Shown: positions 44,854 through 58,171, numbered from the stretch's first letter. The stretch: 64,000 bases of DNA from Mauremys mutica (GCF_020497125.1 NC_059075.1:56563321-56627320); one strand, 5' to 3'. Numbers and translations are program-made. Notes: generated by a model from the sequence alone, not told the origin.

Positions 44854-45959
44854 AGGAGAGGCGATTAACTGGAGAATTTGTTGTCTTCCCATTTGAACAA
44901 AACTGATTTTTCACTCATAACTGGAGCTGGTTATAAAATAATGAATTGGTCAAAATTATTCACTTTCTTTTGGGTCAAAATTTGATTTTGACAGAGATAC
45001 TTGCAACCAGTTCTTCCCATAATCAAAGACTGAAAGCAACATCAGCTGTCACACTTATGCTAATTTGCTAGAAATATTTACACTTTTTTCCTGAAGAATA
45101 TACTGAAGATGCTGAGGGCTCCATGCATTGCTCAATTTGTGTAATTTGGAGACAGGGTGGGAATGAATACTTTGTAGGCCTCATGGGGACATCCTCTCTT
45201 TGGCGCCTTTTTATTCATCTTTGTCATTTGGTGTGATCTGGTCCATTCTAGAGGAAACCAATTTACTCTTCAGAAGCATTTGCTTGAATCCTAGGGATAA
45301 GCTACCTCTAGCAGGGGTTATTTAGCAGGGCAATGATCTCTGGACCAGAGCCCAACCTTCCTTTCTGTTTCAAGGCAGTATTTTACTATGGGGCTCCTAA
45401 ATCCTGGGAGTTCTCCCTCGTACATCACTGCAATAACACTTTGAGCCTTTCTAAGTCAGTTACTTATTCTCATGAGTTTGGTCAAAGCATTTGCTCTCAA
45501 GTTGTCAAAAAAGCAGCACCTTCTGCTGAAGCATGGTGACGATGCCGAGAGCTGTGCCGAGAGCTTCATTAGACTGAGGCAGAAGGAAAAGGGCAGAACA
45601 ATATTAACTAACAGGCTCCTGAAGCCTAGGACTGAATGGCCAGGGCAGTGCTATTTAGGCAAAGCAGCTGCCTGGGGGAACAGCAGTAGTCTGGTGAGCG
45701 TGGGGAATTTGAGGATTAATTGGGTAGTCAACACATATTTACCAGCTGCTGCTGTACCAGTTGACCTGGGGGTGGAGTTGCAGTTGCCTGCCAGCTGTAG
45801 ACAAAGCAGAGGGGTCAGCCAGCTGGCAATGGTAGTGGGGAGAAGAAAAGGTGTGTCTCGGGCAAAGAAACTGCAGGTGGTTTGAAAAGAAAGTGTTGTA
45901 GCAGTTGGGGGTGATACACCTAGGTGATTTCTGACTATGCCATTCGAGTGGGACTAAAG
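44854..45959. other. Intergenic stretch without a supported gene
   Basis: The longest open frame (45472-45885, plus) has no recognisable domain and no splice or start context. Confidence 0.4.
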
Positions 45960-46392
45960 CAGGGGTGGCCAACCTGAGCCCGAGAAGGAGCCAGAATTTA
46001 CCAATGTACATTGCCAAAGAGCCACAGTAATATGTCAGCAGCCTCCCACATTAGCTCTCCCCCGCCCCCCCGCTCCCAGTGCCTCCTGCCCACCGGCAGT
46101 CCTGCCAATCAGCCCCTCCCTCTCCCTCCCCACACCTCCTGATCAGCTGTGGGGTACAGGAGGCTCTGAGGGGAGGAGTGAGGGCATGGCAGGCTCAGGG
46201 GAGGGGGCGGGAAGGGGTGGAGTGGGGGCAGGGCCAGTGGCAGAGCCGGGGTTGAGCAGTGAGCACCCCCTGGCACATTGGAAAAGTTGGTCCTTGTAGC
46301 TCCAGCCCCGGAGTCGGTACCTATACAGGGAGCCGCATATTAACTTCTGAAGAGCCGCATGTGGCTCTGGAGCCACAGGTTGGCCACCCCTG
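45960..46392. mobile_element. hAT-type element
   Basis: Ends are CAGGGGTGGCCAACC and GGTTGGCCACCCCTG, with perfect duplication GACTAAAG at 45952-45959 and 46393-46400. Confidence 0.95.
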
Positions 46393-46883
46393 GACTAAAG
46401 AGTTAAGGAATGTGTTGAGGCCACAGTGTGAAGTTCTGTGGGCTATTTTTAATTGATCAAGCTCTGGCTAAAGGAATATATCCAATACTAGTTACAAACA
46501 AGAAATAATTCTTGCTTTGATTTAATTGTTGCAGTTTTTCACATGTGGGAATTTACTGCACAGAAAAAGCAAAATAATACGGCCTTATCCAATATTCTAA
46601 TATTTGGAGAAAATTACTTGAACAGCTGATTCAGCTGAGACATCCGGAAACCCTGTTCAGGTACATGACAACAGCATTCATGAAGCTGGCATCCCAAACT
46701 GCTTGCATTCATAGTCTGGCAAAATCTTTACCTGAAAGGGACATACTACTGGGTCCTACTCCCATTCAACTTAATGGAAACTTTGCAGTTGATTTCACTG
46801 GGAACAAGGTTGGGCCAATAAGGGGCCTATGAATGCAATGAGAAACTTCAGAGTACAGTGAAGAATCCTGCTAAGCGACAAAG

Positions 46884-47640
46884 TGTTATACCAATATAAT
46901 AAAAACCAGCAGGATCTTATTAAGAGGGATAAGGCAAAGATGCCACATTTATTGTAAATATAATAATAAGGCAAAAGATAAAAATAAACAACGTTGTTTG
47001 ACCACTTATTCCTTATACACACACACACACATATATTCATTCACACAATCATTCATTCAGGTTCTGTATAGGTGTTATAGTTACCAGCCTAGAAGTTGCT
47101 CATGCCAAGTTACTGGCCAGGTATCTTGGTCATGAGGATGGAGCCGAGTCTGTGTCAGATGCACCTGATGCTCCTGGAGGTTGGCAGCAGAACCAGAGAC
47201 TCAAAGTCCTCAGTCTTTGGAGTTCATTCTTATAGGAATTAATTCCTATGTTAGTCTATGGGAGCTGTTTCATCCTGCTGTTGCTGACTCAATCAGCAGA
47301 TGGCACATTCCTGGTGGCTCCACATTGTCTAAAGTGGCACATTCCTGGTGGCTTCACACTGTCCAAAGTTTGTGTTTTTCATCCTTTTAGGTGATGGAGT
47401 GGATCCCAGTTTACCCTCCGGGGGTTGTCTGGTGGTCCACTTGACACATTCTTGGGCCGATGGATACTCCCTTTTTAGGCTGGCACCTCCCTAACCATTC
47501 ATTCACATTAAGCATTCATTAACATACATTCCATATCTTAACCATATTTTAATTTACTGTCTTCACCACTTTTGGGGTGTGTGTTAATTCATATGAGACT
47601 CCTGACCCTGTAATCACACAGGGTAGGGGGGGTCTGTTTG
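46884..47640 (-). repeat. LTR-like repeat, minus strand, uncertain
   Basis: On the minus strand an AATAAA signal (near 46955) precedes a terminus ending TATAACA at 46884. Such a layout fits the R-U5 end of an LTR. The other boundary and target duplication were not found. A CA microsatellite lies at about 47017-47032. Confidence 0.35.
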
Positions 47641-49354
47641 TTTACATTGTATCAATTACAGCTTAAGGCTAGCATAGTGTTTACTTCAAGAACAAAGTCA
47701 ATTAACTTGTTTGTAAATTTTACATAGTAATAGAGTATCTTTCACAGGATAGATACAATCAATGGTTTCTGCAGACATTAGTTTACAAGTTTTAACAGAA
47801 GAACTAGAAGATTTTTGTACTTGGTGAGACTGGGGGGTCACCGTCACTGGGGGAATCACTGTTAGTACCTTCTTTAATATTCCTACAAAAGGGCCTCTTT
47901 CATTAGCAGTTGCTACTTGTATAAACTGAATATTTGTGGAAACCTCAAGTCCTCAGACATGAAATTATGTGAATTTTCTTGATCTGCTTATCTGCCCATT
48001 GCTAAGAAGTTAATGCATTAGTTACTTTCTTAGGGGAGGACTCAAAAATAGTGAAAATATCAAACAGCAATGCAGTTAGGTACTACTCTTACTGCTCCAC
48101 ACTAGAAAAATTCCTCGATGCTGGCAATGCATGTTATTAATGAACCAGGGCTGAACATGCTCTAACTGCAAGTGTAGACCAAAAACCATGTTCAGCACCA
48201 TTTTGGTAATTATCTTCTGCAAGTCACTTAGGCTCCAGTTCAGCAAAGCATTTAGTCACATGCTTAAATTTTGGCATAGCAGGAATGGATTTAACCACAT
48301 GTGTAAAATTAAGGCTGGGATTTTCAAAGAACCCTAGGGGTGTTAGATATCCAACCCCCCTGGGAATAACAACTCTTCAAGCTCCTTTGAAAATTCCTGC
48401 CTCAGTACAGCTGAGTGAGGGCCTTAGCCTCTAATTTTGAGTGCTTCTGGTTTTGATACCAAGGTCCAATTGTCAAAGATGATGAGCACCTGCAGCTACA
48501 ACTAAACCCAGTGTGTTCAGCACCTCTGAAAATCATGTCATAATTGTCTCAAGTTGGGAATGCAACACTTGAGGTTGCCAAAATTAGAGGCTACTTTCCA
48601 AAATGCCTACCTGCTCTTTCTTGTGCCTCCTTTTCCATCATCTATAAAATATGGCTAACATTTCACAGGAGTATGATTCATTTATGTTTCTAAAGACCTT
48701 AAAACCATTGTGCTAGAAATGTTAAGGGCACAGTGCTGTGATAACCTAGAAGTGATACCTAAGTAAAAATGAGATTCTGACTTTCTATATAAGTGTGTTT
48801 GTGTCTGTGTTTTCTCTCTTCCTGTACATCTTTTGTTATTCTGCCAGTCCTTGAGAAGTTCACACAAGTGGAAGTGTGAGTGTATCTTTATGCAGGGTGA
48901 CTAACAAGTGAAAAAGTTGCTGCATGTACTATTTTTTCCTTGTCTGACACAAGCACATTTCAAATTTTAATTTAAGATTAAACCCAATGGTATCTGTTTT
49001 CAAGAAAAAAGATAGCAAAGGGGGGAAAAAACATTACCAGTAAATTAATTAGTCACATTAGATTAATTGAACTAATATTTTAAAAATAGGTTTTTTTACA
49101 TTGTTTTTGAGAACTGTGCCAAATATTATTACCGTGAGGACTGGTTTCACCATAGCTCCAGCATTTTTCTTTAAAGGATAAGCACACAGAAAATTCTAGT
49201 GTGTGTGTGTGTGTGTGTCCTAAAACTTTTCATTTTCTAGGGAAATTATAAAATACAGGGGAAATATTTGTATTTAAACAGGCATATCAGATTCTACAAA
49301 TGTTCAGATCACGAGCTTACATGTCAAAGAAGAGAACAGGGAGCCATGAATTTT
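47641..49354. other. Intergenic stretch with a GT microsatellite
   Basis: (GT)n lies at 49199-49218. Weak MIR-like traces occur around 48600-48740. No gene is supported. Confidence 0.4.
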
Positions 49355-49520
49355 GGGTTATATTCCTGACTTTGCGCAAAAAACTTCATCCTTGTGTTTC
49401 AGTTTCCTCATCTGTAAATGGTTATGATATATTCCTACTGGTACCTCAGAGGGGTGTTGCGAATTTCATTAATGTTTGTAAAGCACGTTGAGATCTTTGG
49501 GTAGAACATGCTCTAAAAGT
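49355..49520 (+). repeat. CORE-SINE/MIR-like fragment
   Basis: CAGTTTCCTCATCTGTAAAT followed by TTGTAAAGCACGTTGAGATC matches the conserved downstream part of MIR-type SINEs. Confidence 0.6.
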
Positions 49521-49729
49521 ACAAAGTAGCATATTATCAATTTACTTAACCTCTCTTTCTCTTTTTTCCCCCTTAATATTGCTGGATGCATTTTGGGGGG
49601 GAATATTTGTGCATACTTACATACTTCTCCTAAGTAAATTCCATTGTAAATTAAGTGTAACTCAAAAGTTAAATTCTCTGTCATTGCCTGGTGTAGCTGA
49701 AGCCAGAAATTATCCCCAAAGCTACTTAC

Positions 49730-49906
49730 GTTTTCTTGTGCTTTGTCAAAAATATTCAGGATAGGCTGGCATCTCACTGGATCATCTTTAGGGATATGCT
49801 TCATCACATACATTAGACTGCACTGTAGCCACATTAAGGGCTTAAGTTCACTGGAAGGTAATCTCAGACTTTTTGATGTCAAAATACAGACTTTAGTTAG
49901 ATCATC
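49730..49906 (-). CDS. Candidate internal coding exon, unidentified gene
   Basis: On the minus strand, a pyrimidine-rich TTTCTCTTTGGGACAG acceptor precedes 177 bases of open frame (exactly 59 codons, phase 0 at both ends) and a consensus AAC|GTAAGT donor follows. The peptide begins DDLTKVCILTSKSLRLPSSE and ends NIFDKAQEN. It is mixed and non-repetitive with a helical character, unlike nearby repeat-derived frames. The frame stays open past both splice sites (49469-49915), so open length alone is not proof. I do not recognise the family. It lies about 37 kb upstream of RASGRP1 on the same strand. A decayed exon or chance splice sites remain possible. Confidence 0.5.
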
Positions 49907-50789
49907 CTGTCCCAAAGAGAAACCTACTGGACTGTGGCAAAGATGCCATGAACTCCCCAGTTAAACACAAGGCGTTAACAAGTAATCACCCTTCTTGTGC
50001 AGGAGGGCATAGAGGAAGCAAAGGATACAGCCTCTCAACCCTGTACATTCTGGGGGTCAGGTGCTGTCCTCTATTACAACCTCTGTTTGCCTCAGGGAAG
50101 CATAATGGGGCAGAATGGTGCCCTGGGGAAATCCCCCCAGCAGAGGGGTAATGTAGGGCTGGCGCACATGTGCACAGACACATCCCCCAGCGTGTGCACC
50201 CCCAGCACAGGGATATGTCAGGGAATGGGGGAGGACACAAGGGTAGAGGGGACATGGCAGGAGTGTGAGGGAGAATGGCTGAGTGCTCTGCAAAACAGGC
50301 AGCTGGAGGGAAGCTGCTGTGCTAACTCCTGGAGCAGCTCAGAATCCCAGAGGGGCAAAAGTGGCTTAAAGCCACCATTCTAGCCTCCTCCTGGCCTGTG
50401 TCTTCTGTGCTGTGCCTCACAGACTCGACCCTCTGAAGCCCCAGTTCAAGGACGCTCTAGACCCAAGTTTGGATGGGTCCTCAACTCCTGGCAGCATGGA
50501 ACGGTGCTACCACTAGCTGAAGCCCCCCACTCCTGAACTTACCTCTTTATGGTTCGCAATTGCTGTTTATTCTGTAACCAGACTTTCCACAGGATCCCAG
50601 ATGATCACTTTATTGCAGCTTCTTAACCTTTCCCATTCTATATCTAACCAGCAGGTTGTTGGTTTTATTAGACAGAGGCTTCAACTGAGATCAGGGCCCT
50701 GTTGTGCTAGGCTCTGTATAAACTTTTACTAAGAGACAATCCCTGCCATAAAAAGCTTGTCATCTATATAGATAAAGGCTGGGAAAGGA

Positions 50790-51240
50790 AACAAGCAAAG
50801 GGAGGTAAGGTGACTGGCCTAGCATCACCCAGGAGGTCAGTGGCAGAACTGAGAAGAGAATCCAAGTCTCTCAGGGTATGTCTACACAGAGTTCTGGAGC
50901 CCATGGAAGCAAGCGTCTCAGCTCAGGTCGACAGACTCTGGTTAGTAGTGCTCATGCTACTGCTCTTAAAATAGCTCCATAGGCAGTACTTTGAAGTTGT
51001 GACTCTGGCTGAAGCTTGGGGTCTGAAGCCTAGGACTGGGGCAGGCTTCAGAGCCTGAGGTCCAGCCCTACTTGCAACTTCAAAGCACCATCTACACAGC
51101 TATTTTAGAGCACTAGTGTGAGCCCTGCTGGCACATGTGTCTTGAACCAGGCTGGGAGGCCCATTCTTGGGGGCTCCAAAATGCTGTGTAGATGTAGCCT
51201 TAGATCCCAGTCTAGTGCTCTATCCAGTGGGCCATGTTGC
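50790..51240 (+). repeat. L2/MIR-type old repeat, split by a MITE
   Basis: AAGGTGACTGGCCTAGCATC and GTCAGTGGCAGAACTGAGAA on the left join TAGATCCCAGTCTAGTGCTC on the right once the MITE at 50875-51198 is taken out. Confidence 0.6.
50875..51198. mobile_element. MITE with GGTATGTCTACACA ends
   Basis: Ends are GGTATGTCTACACA and TGTGTAGATGTAGC, flanked by CTCAG (50870-50874) and CTTAG (51199-51203). The two halves are inverted relatives (GTTCTGGAGCCCATGG against GGGGGCTCCAAAATGC). Confidence 0.75.
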
Positions 51241-52789
51241 CAGATTAGAAGAGCTTTCATATTCCTGAAAAAGAACATTCATGAACCCTCCAATGGACAT
51301 ATACTAGATTGATAACTCCAGCAGCCCCTCAGTTAAACTCGGGCCTGCAGTTGTGTAATGCCTTAATATCTGTCTGCATCTGCATTTCAAGAAAATGATT
51401 TATCACGGCACATTTGTTTTTGGAAAGCACCCAGGTGTACTATGTGTGATGAGTTTTCCAAATAGTTTCACAGGATAAAATACTACTTCTCTCACTGTCT
51501 AAGGTCTATACACACACACACCCATTTTCAAATTCCACAAGCTGAACACTGCTATTCTCTGAATATAGTTGATATATTTTTCGAGTGCAAACAATAAACG
51601 CTTTCAGTGAACTTATAAGGTTGTTTGCCAAGTGGTTCGGCCTCCCTCCTTCCTGGAGGTTAAGAGAAAATATTTGTTTAAACTGTAAAACAAATGACTA
51701 GATTAACGAGTCCTTGGGTACATAGGATTTATCACAGGATAAATGAGAAAAACTTTGTAGGAGTCCCTTGTTAAAATATTGTCATGACATCACTGGTTAC
51801 GATTCAAAACCTTGGGCCCTTATTTACACTGATGTGACTCTGGAGCAACCTTATTGAGTTCAGTTAGAAGTCACTGAAGGCACAATTTGACCCAATATAT
51901 GAGACACTCAGATACTATGGCAGCTATGCGAAATCCTTTCATCATCATCAATCAGTCTGGTAAAAGGAAGGCAGGAATACATTGTGCATTTTTATGGAAA
52001 TTTTGTAAGGCTGTGCTATGGCGATAAGTGTGGTATAAATGCTTAGATAGACAGGTACCAATTTATTCTGTTTGAGATGTTGCAGTGGGAAGCTGTCTTC
52101 TTGTAGCTATGTACATAATGAAATGGTCATTTATGAAACCATACAGGGCTGAGAGGAGAAGGTTTCACTGTAAGAGTTAGGCAGTTGTGCATGGTTCTCA
52201 AATGTCCTCAGTGACTGTATTTTACTCCTACTCACACTTCAAAGAGATAAATAGTGCAAGCCCAAACATTTCACACTCCCATCAGCCCTCCTTACACTTT
52301 CTTCCCCCCTGCATGTACTTAACACCTGTGTTTTTTGGAAACAGTGGGTGGGGGGCAGAATTCAAGTGGTCACTCCAAACTCAAACAATATTTCACTCTT
52401 TTGCTGTTTGTCACAGTCTCACCCTGTATTAGATGTGTAAATCACAGCATATGCTTTCTAAATTCTGTCTTCTCTGCCAGCGGAAGCACATATCTGCTCT
52501 TTCAGTCCCATTACTCATGTCTCTCCCTCTCCCGCCATTGGACGCATCATAAAGTGTTCTGTAATCAGTGAGTGATGTGTGCCTGGCAAACCAGACTCTT
52601 TACACTATTTTTTCACTCCTTGAAGCACTGAGTTTTTGCAGTACTTGAAACAAGTCTTTACCCTTTTAATAATCTTGCTTTAATTTAAACAGTTTCACAT
52701 TGTATTGGGACATGCAGCACTTGATTCAGTAACTTCATTAAATCACCACAGGTTGTATTTTCTATCTGTGGCACTTGCACAATCCCCCT
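51241..52789. other. Intergenic stretch without a supported gene
   Basis: AT-moderate unique sequence. Nothing beyond short chance frames. Confidence 0.4.
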
Positions 52790-52975
52790 CACAATCTTTA
52801 CTTTTTTTATTTCACAGCACCCCCATGAGGCGGGGAAGTACTAGTGTTCCATTTTACAGAGGAACAGGCTCAGAGAGAATAAGCGACACACCCAACATCA
52901 GATGGGAAGTATGTGGAAGAACAGGGAATTGAATCAAGGTCTCTCAAGTCTGAGGCTAGTACCATCATGGACCAT
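52790..52975 (+). repeat. L2/MIR-type old repeat fragment
   Basis: TTCCATTTTACAGAGGAACA, GGCTCAGAGAGAATAAGCGA and GAATTGAATCAAGGTCTCTC follow the familiar order of this ancient amniote repeat. Confidence 0.6.
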
Positions 52976-54170
52976 CCTTCCTCTCTGCTCTTATTTAAAG
53001 TACTTCCTGCTAATTCTGTACTTGCATGTAACATGCACACAGCTCAAGTGTGCTCTGCCCTACTTGGTAGCCAGCATCACCTTCTTGCTTTATGTTTAAA
53101 GCATGCAAGCTGGACTTTTCTTGAATGGCTAATCACACTGCCTGTGCAATACGGCAGATCTTCATTTTCTTTTCTCGGTTTGACAAACAGTGGTAGCTAC
53201 AGTACTGCTCTAGCAACCAGAATAAAAACAATGCTGTAGCCTATCCTGTAAAGGAGCTTTAAAACTGAAGGAGAGAAAAAAGTGACACCCTATCTATAGT
53301 TTGTGACTGGAGTGGACAGTATTGCCAACTCTCCAAAATCACCAAGCATTAAAAGATATTCATTCTGGGTTTTTTTTTTATTTGCCTTTTGGTTTTTGAG
53401 CCTTTGGCATACATGCAGGTCATATTTTCAAATTGTTCTTCATTGTCATGAGGGCTAGAAACATGTTATTTTTAAAAATGAAACTGAGATTCTCACAAAA
53501 GTTGGAGCTTTAAGGAAAATGCCAAATTGCAAGACTTACAATAAAATCATGAGAGTTGGCAACACTGCATCTGGGTTGTATGAGGGCCCTGGATGCTTGG
53601 GCTTCACCCATATCTTGCTGACTGCAAGACAATCCTATTTCCCTGTCTACTCTGCAGCAGGCAAAAGCTGGCAGGGAAAGGGTTAAGGGGTGTGGAGTAT
53701 GTGCAGTTGGGCTTGGTGACCTATCAGGCCCAGCTGCTGGATATAAAAGGAAAAGGCCACAGACAAGTGCTCAGATTTAGGTGCAAAGTGGTGCTCTTGC
53801 ATGAACAGCATCAGCTGTTCCCTGTGAGATACTTCTAGTTCAAGTCTCTGAGCTCTTTTTATGCCCTGGGAAAAGGGAAGGATATTTGTTCTATTGAGGC
53901 TTTGGTTAACCTCAGTCAAGGCAGTTACATTGATTTGGTTTGGGTGAAGGTTCTTCAGGTCCCTGGGGAGGGAATACCCAGGCAGCAACAAGTCTATTTA
54001 TTTTCTCATGTTACATTCTAATCAGTCTGCTGGATGGAAGGGGAATGTATGTGGAAAGTGCTAGTTTGGCAGAGAGAGACAAGAAAGCTTTATGTTTGCT
54101 AGAACCAGTGGAGCTGCCCTGGTCTTAAAAATGAGAGAATAATTTCATTAAAATATCAATGTATATAAGG
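52976..54170. other. Intergenic stretch without a supported gene
   Basis: An acceptor-like TATTCCCTCCCCAG on the minus strand near 53970 opens a frame to 53683, but no paired donor is seen. Not called as an exon. Confidence 0.35.
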
Positions 54171-54845
54171 CAGGGATGGCAAACTACAAGCTGCGTCTGG
54201 CCCATCAGACCTTTTATTCTGTCCCTCAAGCTCCCGCCGGAGCAGGATTGGGGGCTTGCCCCGCTCCCACACTCCAGCTGAGGAGCAGGGTCGGGGGCTT
54301 GCTATATCTCCGTCAGCTCCTGGAAGCAGCGGTGTGTGCCCACTCCATCTCCTACGTGTAGGGGCAGCCTGGGAGCTCCACACACTGCTCCTGTCCCAAG
54401 CGCCAGTTCCATAGCTCCCATTGGCCAGGAACCACGGCCAATGGGAGCTGCAAGGGCAGAGCGCAGATCCGCCTGGCCGCGGCTCCACGTAGGAGCTGGA
54501 GTGGGGACATGCCGCTGCTTCCAGGAGCTGCTTGAGGTAAGTGCTGCCTGAAGCATGCACCCCTGGCCTCCTCCTGTGCCCCAACACCCTGCCCCAGCCC
54601 TGATCTACGTCCTGCCCTCCAAACCCCTGGGTCCCAGCCCAGAGCACCCTCCTGCACCCCAAACCACTCATCTAGAGCCCGCACTCCCAACCGGAGCCCT
54701 CACCCCCCCCTCGACCTCAACCCCCGACCCCAGCCCACAGCCCCCTCCTGCAACCCAATCACCAATTTCATGAGCTGTCATGGCCCACTATACAATTTCC
54801 ATACCCAGATGTGGCCATTGGGCCAAAAAAGTTTGCCCGTGCCTG
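54171..54845. mobile_element. hAT-type element with an internal splice-donor motif
   Basis: Ends are CAGGGATGGCAAACTAC and AGTTTGCCCGTGCCTG, with perfect duplication ATATAAGG at 54163-54170 and 54846-54853. The interior has a GAG|GTAAGT donor-like site at 54537 after a short block shared with the 1-706 element, and an inverted piece of the same block near 54310. Confidence 0.93.
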
Positions 54846-55254
54846 ATATAAGGCCTCATGATGCTTGAGGAAATGCACTAATTCAACTTCTAAAAGCAGA
54901 ACTTACTGCAATTTGAGCTGCAGTACCTGGGTGGTACAACACCCACCACCTCCTTCCCCCACATTCTATGAACGTTGCCTGGCTCCCTCCCCCTGAGGAT
55001 TCCTTCCCAATTGGTATATATAAATCCTGTCCCATTGGGACTGAGTGAAGCCTGAGTAGAGGATATTGTGTCTGGTGCATTCCACCAACATTCCAATGTT
55101 TAAACTAACTGGTTTCAAGGGGGTTTCATGCCTGTCGTGTGTCCCATTTCTCCGTATGTTCTTGCAAATAGAGCATTACTAGTGCAAATATTAGAGAAAT
55201 GTGGATTGTAAACTCAAATTAAGAATATTTAATTTTACACTGAGAGGCAATATG

Positions 55255-55505
55255 GTCTGGCATATGATCTGAGGTTGGGCTGGTACTCAATAGACCTGGG
55301 TTCTGTTCCTGGCTCCACCACTGATTTGCTGTGACCTTGGACAAATCGTGTCACCTCCATTTCCCCTCTCACCATTTGTCTTTCTTGGCTATTTAGATTG
55401 AAACTTCTTCACAGCAGGGTCTGTCTCTTACTATGTGTGTATATAGCACTTAGCACAATGGGGTCTTGGTCTTTGTGGCCAAAAGGTGATACTGAGATAT
55501 AAATA
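55255..55505 (+). repeat. CORE-SINE (MIR-like) with L2-type tail
   Basis: CCTGGGTTCTGTTCCTGGCT, CTGATTTGCTGTGACCTTGG and the tail TAGCACTTAGCACAATGGGG follow the CORE-SINE order. The tRNA-like head is degraded. Confidence 0.65.
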
Positions 55506-57309
55506 ACAAATATACAGTGCATAACAAATACAATGGCAATCTGAAGATCCAATTATTTACAATTAACTGTTTGTGACTATCTGCAGACCAAATACTATTT
55601 GCTAACAAACTTTGTGAACAATTTCAAACTGGAGAACCATGTTTTTAGACAATTTGCAAAGAGAAACAGGCAAAATTTGTCTAATAAATTAGTATTTACA
55701 ACTGGTTCAGCCAGGTCTTATCTCCTTCACCCACCCCCATCTCTTCCTAAGCCTTCTTTTGTCTGGATATTTAGAATATGCCAGGTTCCTAAAGAGTTAA
55801 TGTTGTTGCTCTTTATTTATTATGTCTCTTTGGCCTTAATTGGGAACTGTAAGCAATTCACAAGCACTGTGTAGTTTTGATGTCGCTGCTGCAAGTACTG
55901 ATACCAGCAGGCTCTGTACTTTAATGCAGAGCTAAAAAAAGCCTGGCTTACTTTGTGCCTCCCTGTAAATAAACCAGTGTATGTGCCCTTTGATAAGAGA
56001 TACTGTGAGTGCACTGCACCCTTTGCTCAATTACTCCAGGAAACATGACAGGTTTTCATTCACACTGTCACTCAAAGATGCCTTTTATCTCCGAATTCCC
56101 TTCTCTCCCTTCCCCTCACCCCCCAAATAATAGAATCCTACCTCTCACTGGAACAGCCATAAATCAAGGTATCACAAATGACCCATGTAAGCTTCTCTCA
56201 ATTCAGCCATAAGGGGCATAATCTCATCTGGGACATATGTCCTCACTTATGGATCTGGGTGACATGGAATCGCTGAGTGTGTAGAATTGTAAGAAATAGT
56301 CACTATGAACCTTGACTCTAGCCTGCGTTGTAGGTTCAGTAAGTTCATCAACCTCAGCTTATGTTCCTTAAAGCTCTGCTAAATTTTGTGTTGTTAAAGC
56401 CACCCACTTCCCCCCGCTTACATGTGGTGTTTCCACGAGGTCCCATTTATCCTCCTTGTTCTACCCTGGGACTCCTCAGTATTGAGGGGTTTCTAGTTAG
56501 CTCTTCCCTGTTTTCATACTGGACTGAAGGACTGGGTGGCACCTGCTCCCCAATCTTTAAAGATCTTTTGGGGGTAAGATGTGTTCCGCATATAGTGCAG
56601 CAAGGAACAGCCATCCCCTAAACTTACTGCCAGCCATGGGGTTTGCTGAGCTGAGATTGAGCAATGCTTATTCATTAGCATGATCATTACATTAGTAGTA
56701 GGTAGAGTGAAGTAGAGTGTGGAGTCTTGGAACTATAAGGAAAACAGAATATATATTTGTGACAGTGCCTTTGGTAGGAATGTAAGAACTGCTAGTCTAG
56801 GACAGATCAATGCTCCTTCCTTCTAACCCAGAATCTAGTCTCTGCAAGAGGCATTACGTACTTCAGTGGAAAATTTTTGAAAAACAAACAACGCAGTGCA
56901 CAGATAGCCTTTGTTTCTTGCTTGAATAAACAATTCTAAAATATGTTGCTGCAGTCCTTAAAATATATTATTATATACTCTGAGTGACACTGGGAAGAAA
57001 AAGCCTATTTGATCCAACCTTGTGATGCAGTGTCAATGTTCTCTGGTGTCATACAGAAGGGTCATTACAGGTCCTGGCTACAGGAAACTGAATGCTAAAT
57101 TGAGGCTTAATTCTGATATGAGTTATTTGTTCAATGGCTTGTGGTGAACTGTGGAGCAGCATGCACTGTAGGCTGTACAAATCAGCTATAGACCATCCAG
57201 TTTTACAGGACATGGGGTACACATCTGCATATCCAAGGTCAGACTGGAGCCTTAGAAGTGTTCTAAGTGTGCTGAGATTGATGTCTGGTGACAGAGTACT
57301 TTAAAACTT
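55506..57309. other. Intergenic stretch without a supported gene
   Basis: AT-rich and unique-looking. No splice-framed coding sequence seen. Confidence 0.4.
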
Positions 57310-58171
57310 GTGTTACACAGATTGCCTGTCCAGCTCTTCTCCTATGTAACTATAGTGCCCTTGTGGCCAAGATGGAGTCCGCTTTGTAGGTGACAACAGC
57401 CAAAAAAAGGTGCATGCGGGAACGCAACAGGGAAACTGCCTTCCACCCCAGGGGCATCTGTTCCAACCCCCCAGAATAAACACACACACGCCAGAGTAGC
57501 ACAAGAAAAATAGGAAAGGGAAAAAAATATTTACAGAGGGATGAACAGAGAAAAACAACAGAGGGAAAAGATGGGGTGAGCAGTAAACCAAGGTTACATC
57601 CAACATGAAGACCCCCCAGGCCCAGTGGTACCACAATATAACAGGATAGACACCAAGCACTGCGTCTAGTCTCAGAGTTCAGGAATCCTGAGCTGAGTTC
57701 CAGTCTTCGGTGCTCCTGATTGTCTATGGTGCTAATAAACTTTCCGCAACAAACCCCTTTGGTGCCATCTTTTGCTGCTCTCCATAAACCCACACAGAGA
57801 GACAACCTCCCCACTTAACTAGCTACAACCTCCCACCTTATTGCCAATGCAAGGTCATGAGCCCCAGTACTCATGGCCCCCTACAGCTCTGGGTCCAGCT
57901 CCAGTTTGTCCTTCTCACAGTGCTCCTTCTGGCTGCCACCCTGGAACGTCCCCATTTGGCCACTCTGTCCCTCCCAGGGTTCAGGCTGGTTCTCAGCCGC
58001 TACACTATGTGAGGGCCTGGTCGCTATAGGCCCGCTTGTCTGAAGCTACAGGTGCACGCACTCTATCACTCTCCTTCTCTCCAGTCTCCTCCCCCTGGAG
58101 CCATCAGTCCTTCCTCTGCCTGCGAATGAGGTTTTAAAGGGGCCGTGCTCTCTAAACCCAAGGGGTTACAC
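57310..58171. repeat. LTR-like repeat, uncertain
   Basis: The segment begins TGTTACACAG and ends GGGGTTACA, with a TATA-like TTTAAAAC on the minus strand near 58140. The target duplication is not clear, so class and ends are tentative. Confidence 0.35.

Noticed and set aside
45472..45885. Plus-strand open frame of 137 codons
   Set aside because: No domain, no start or splice context, and length expected by chance in 64 kb.
53683..53991. Minus-strand frame after a CCTCCCCAG acceptor-like site
   Set aside because: No paired donor, and the peptide lacks any recognisable domain.
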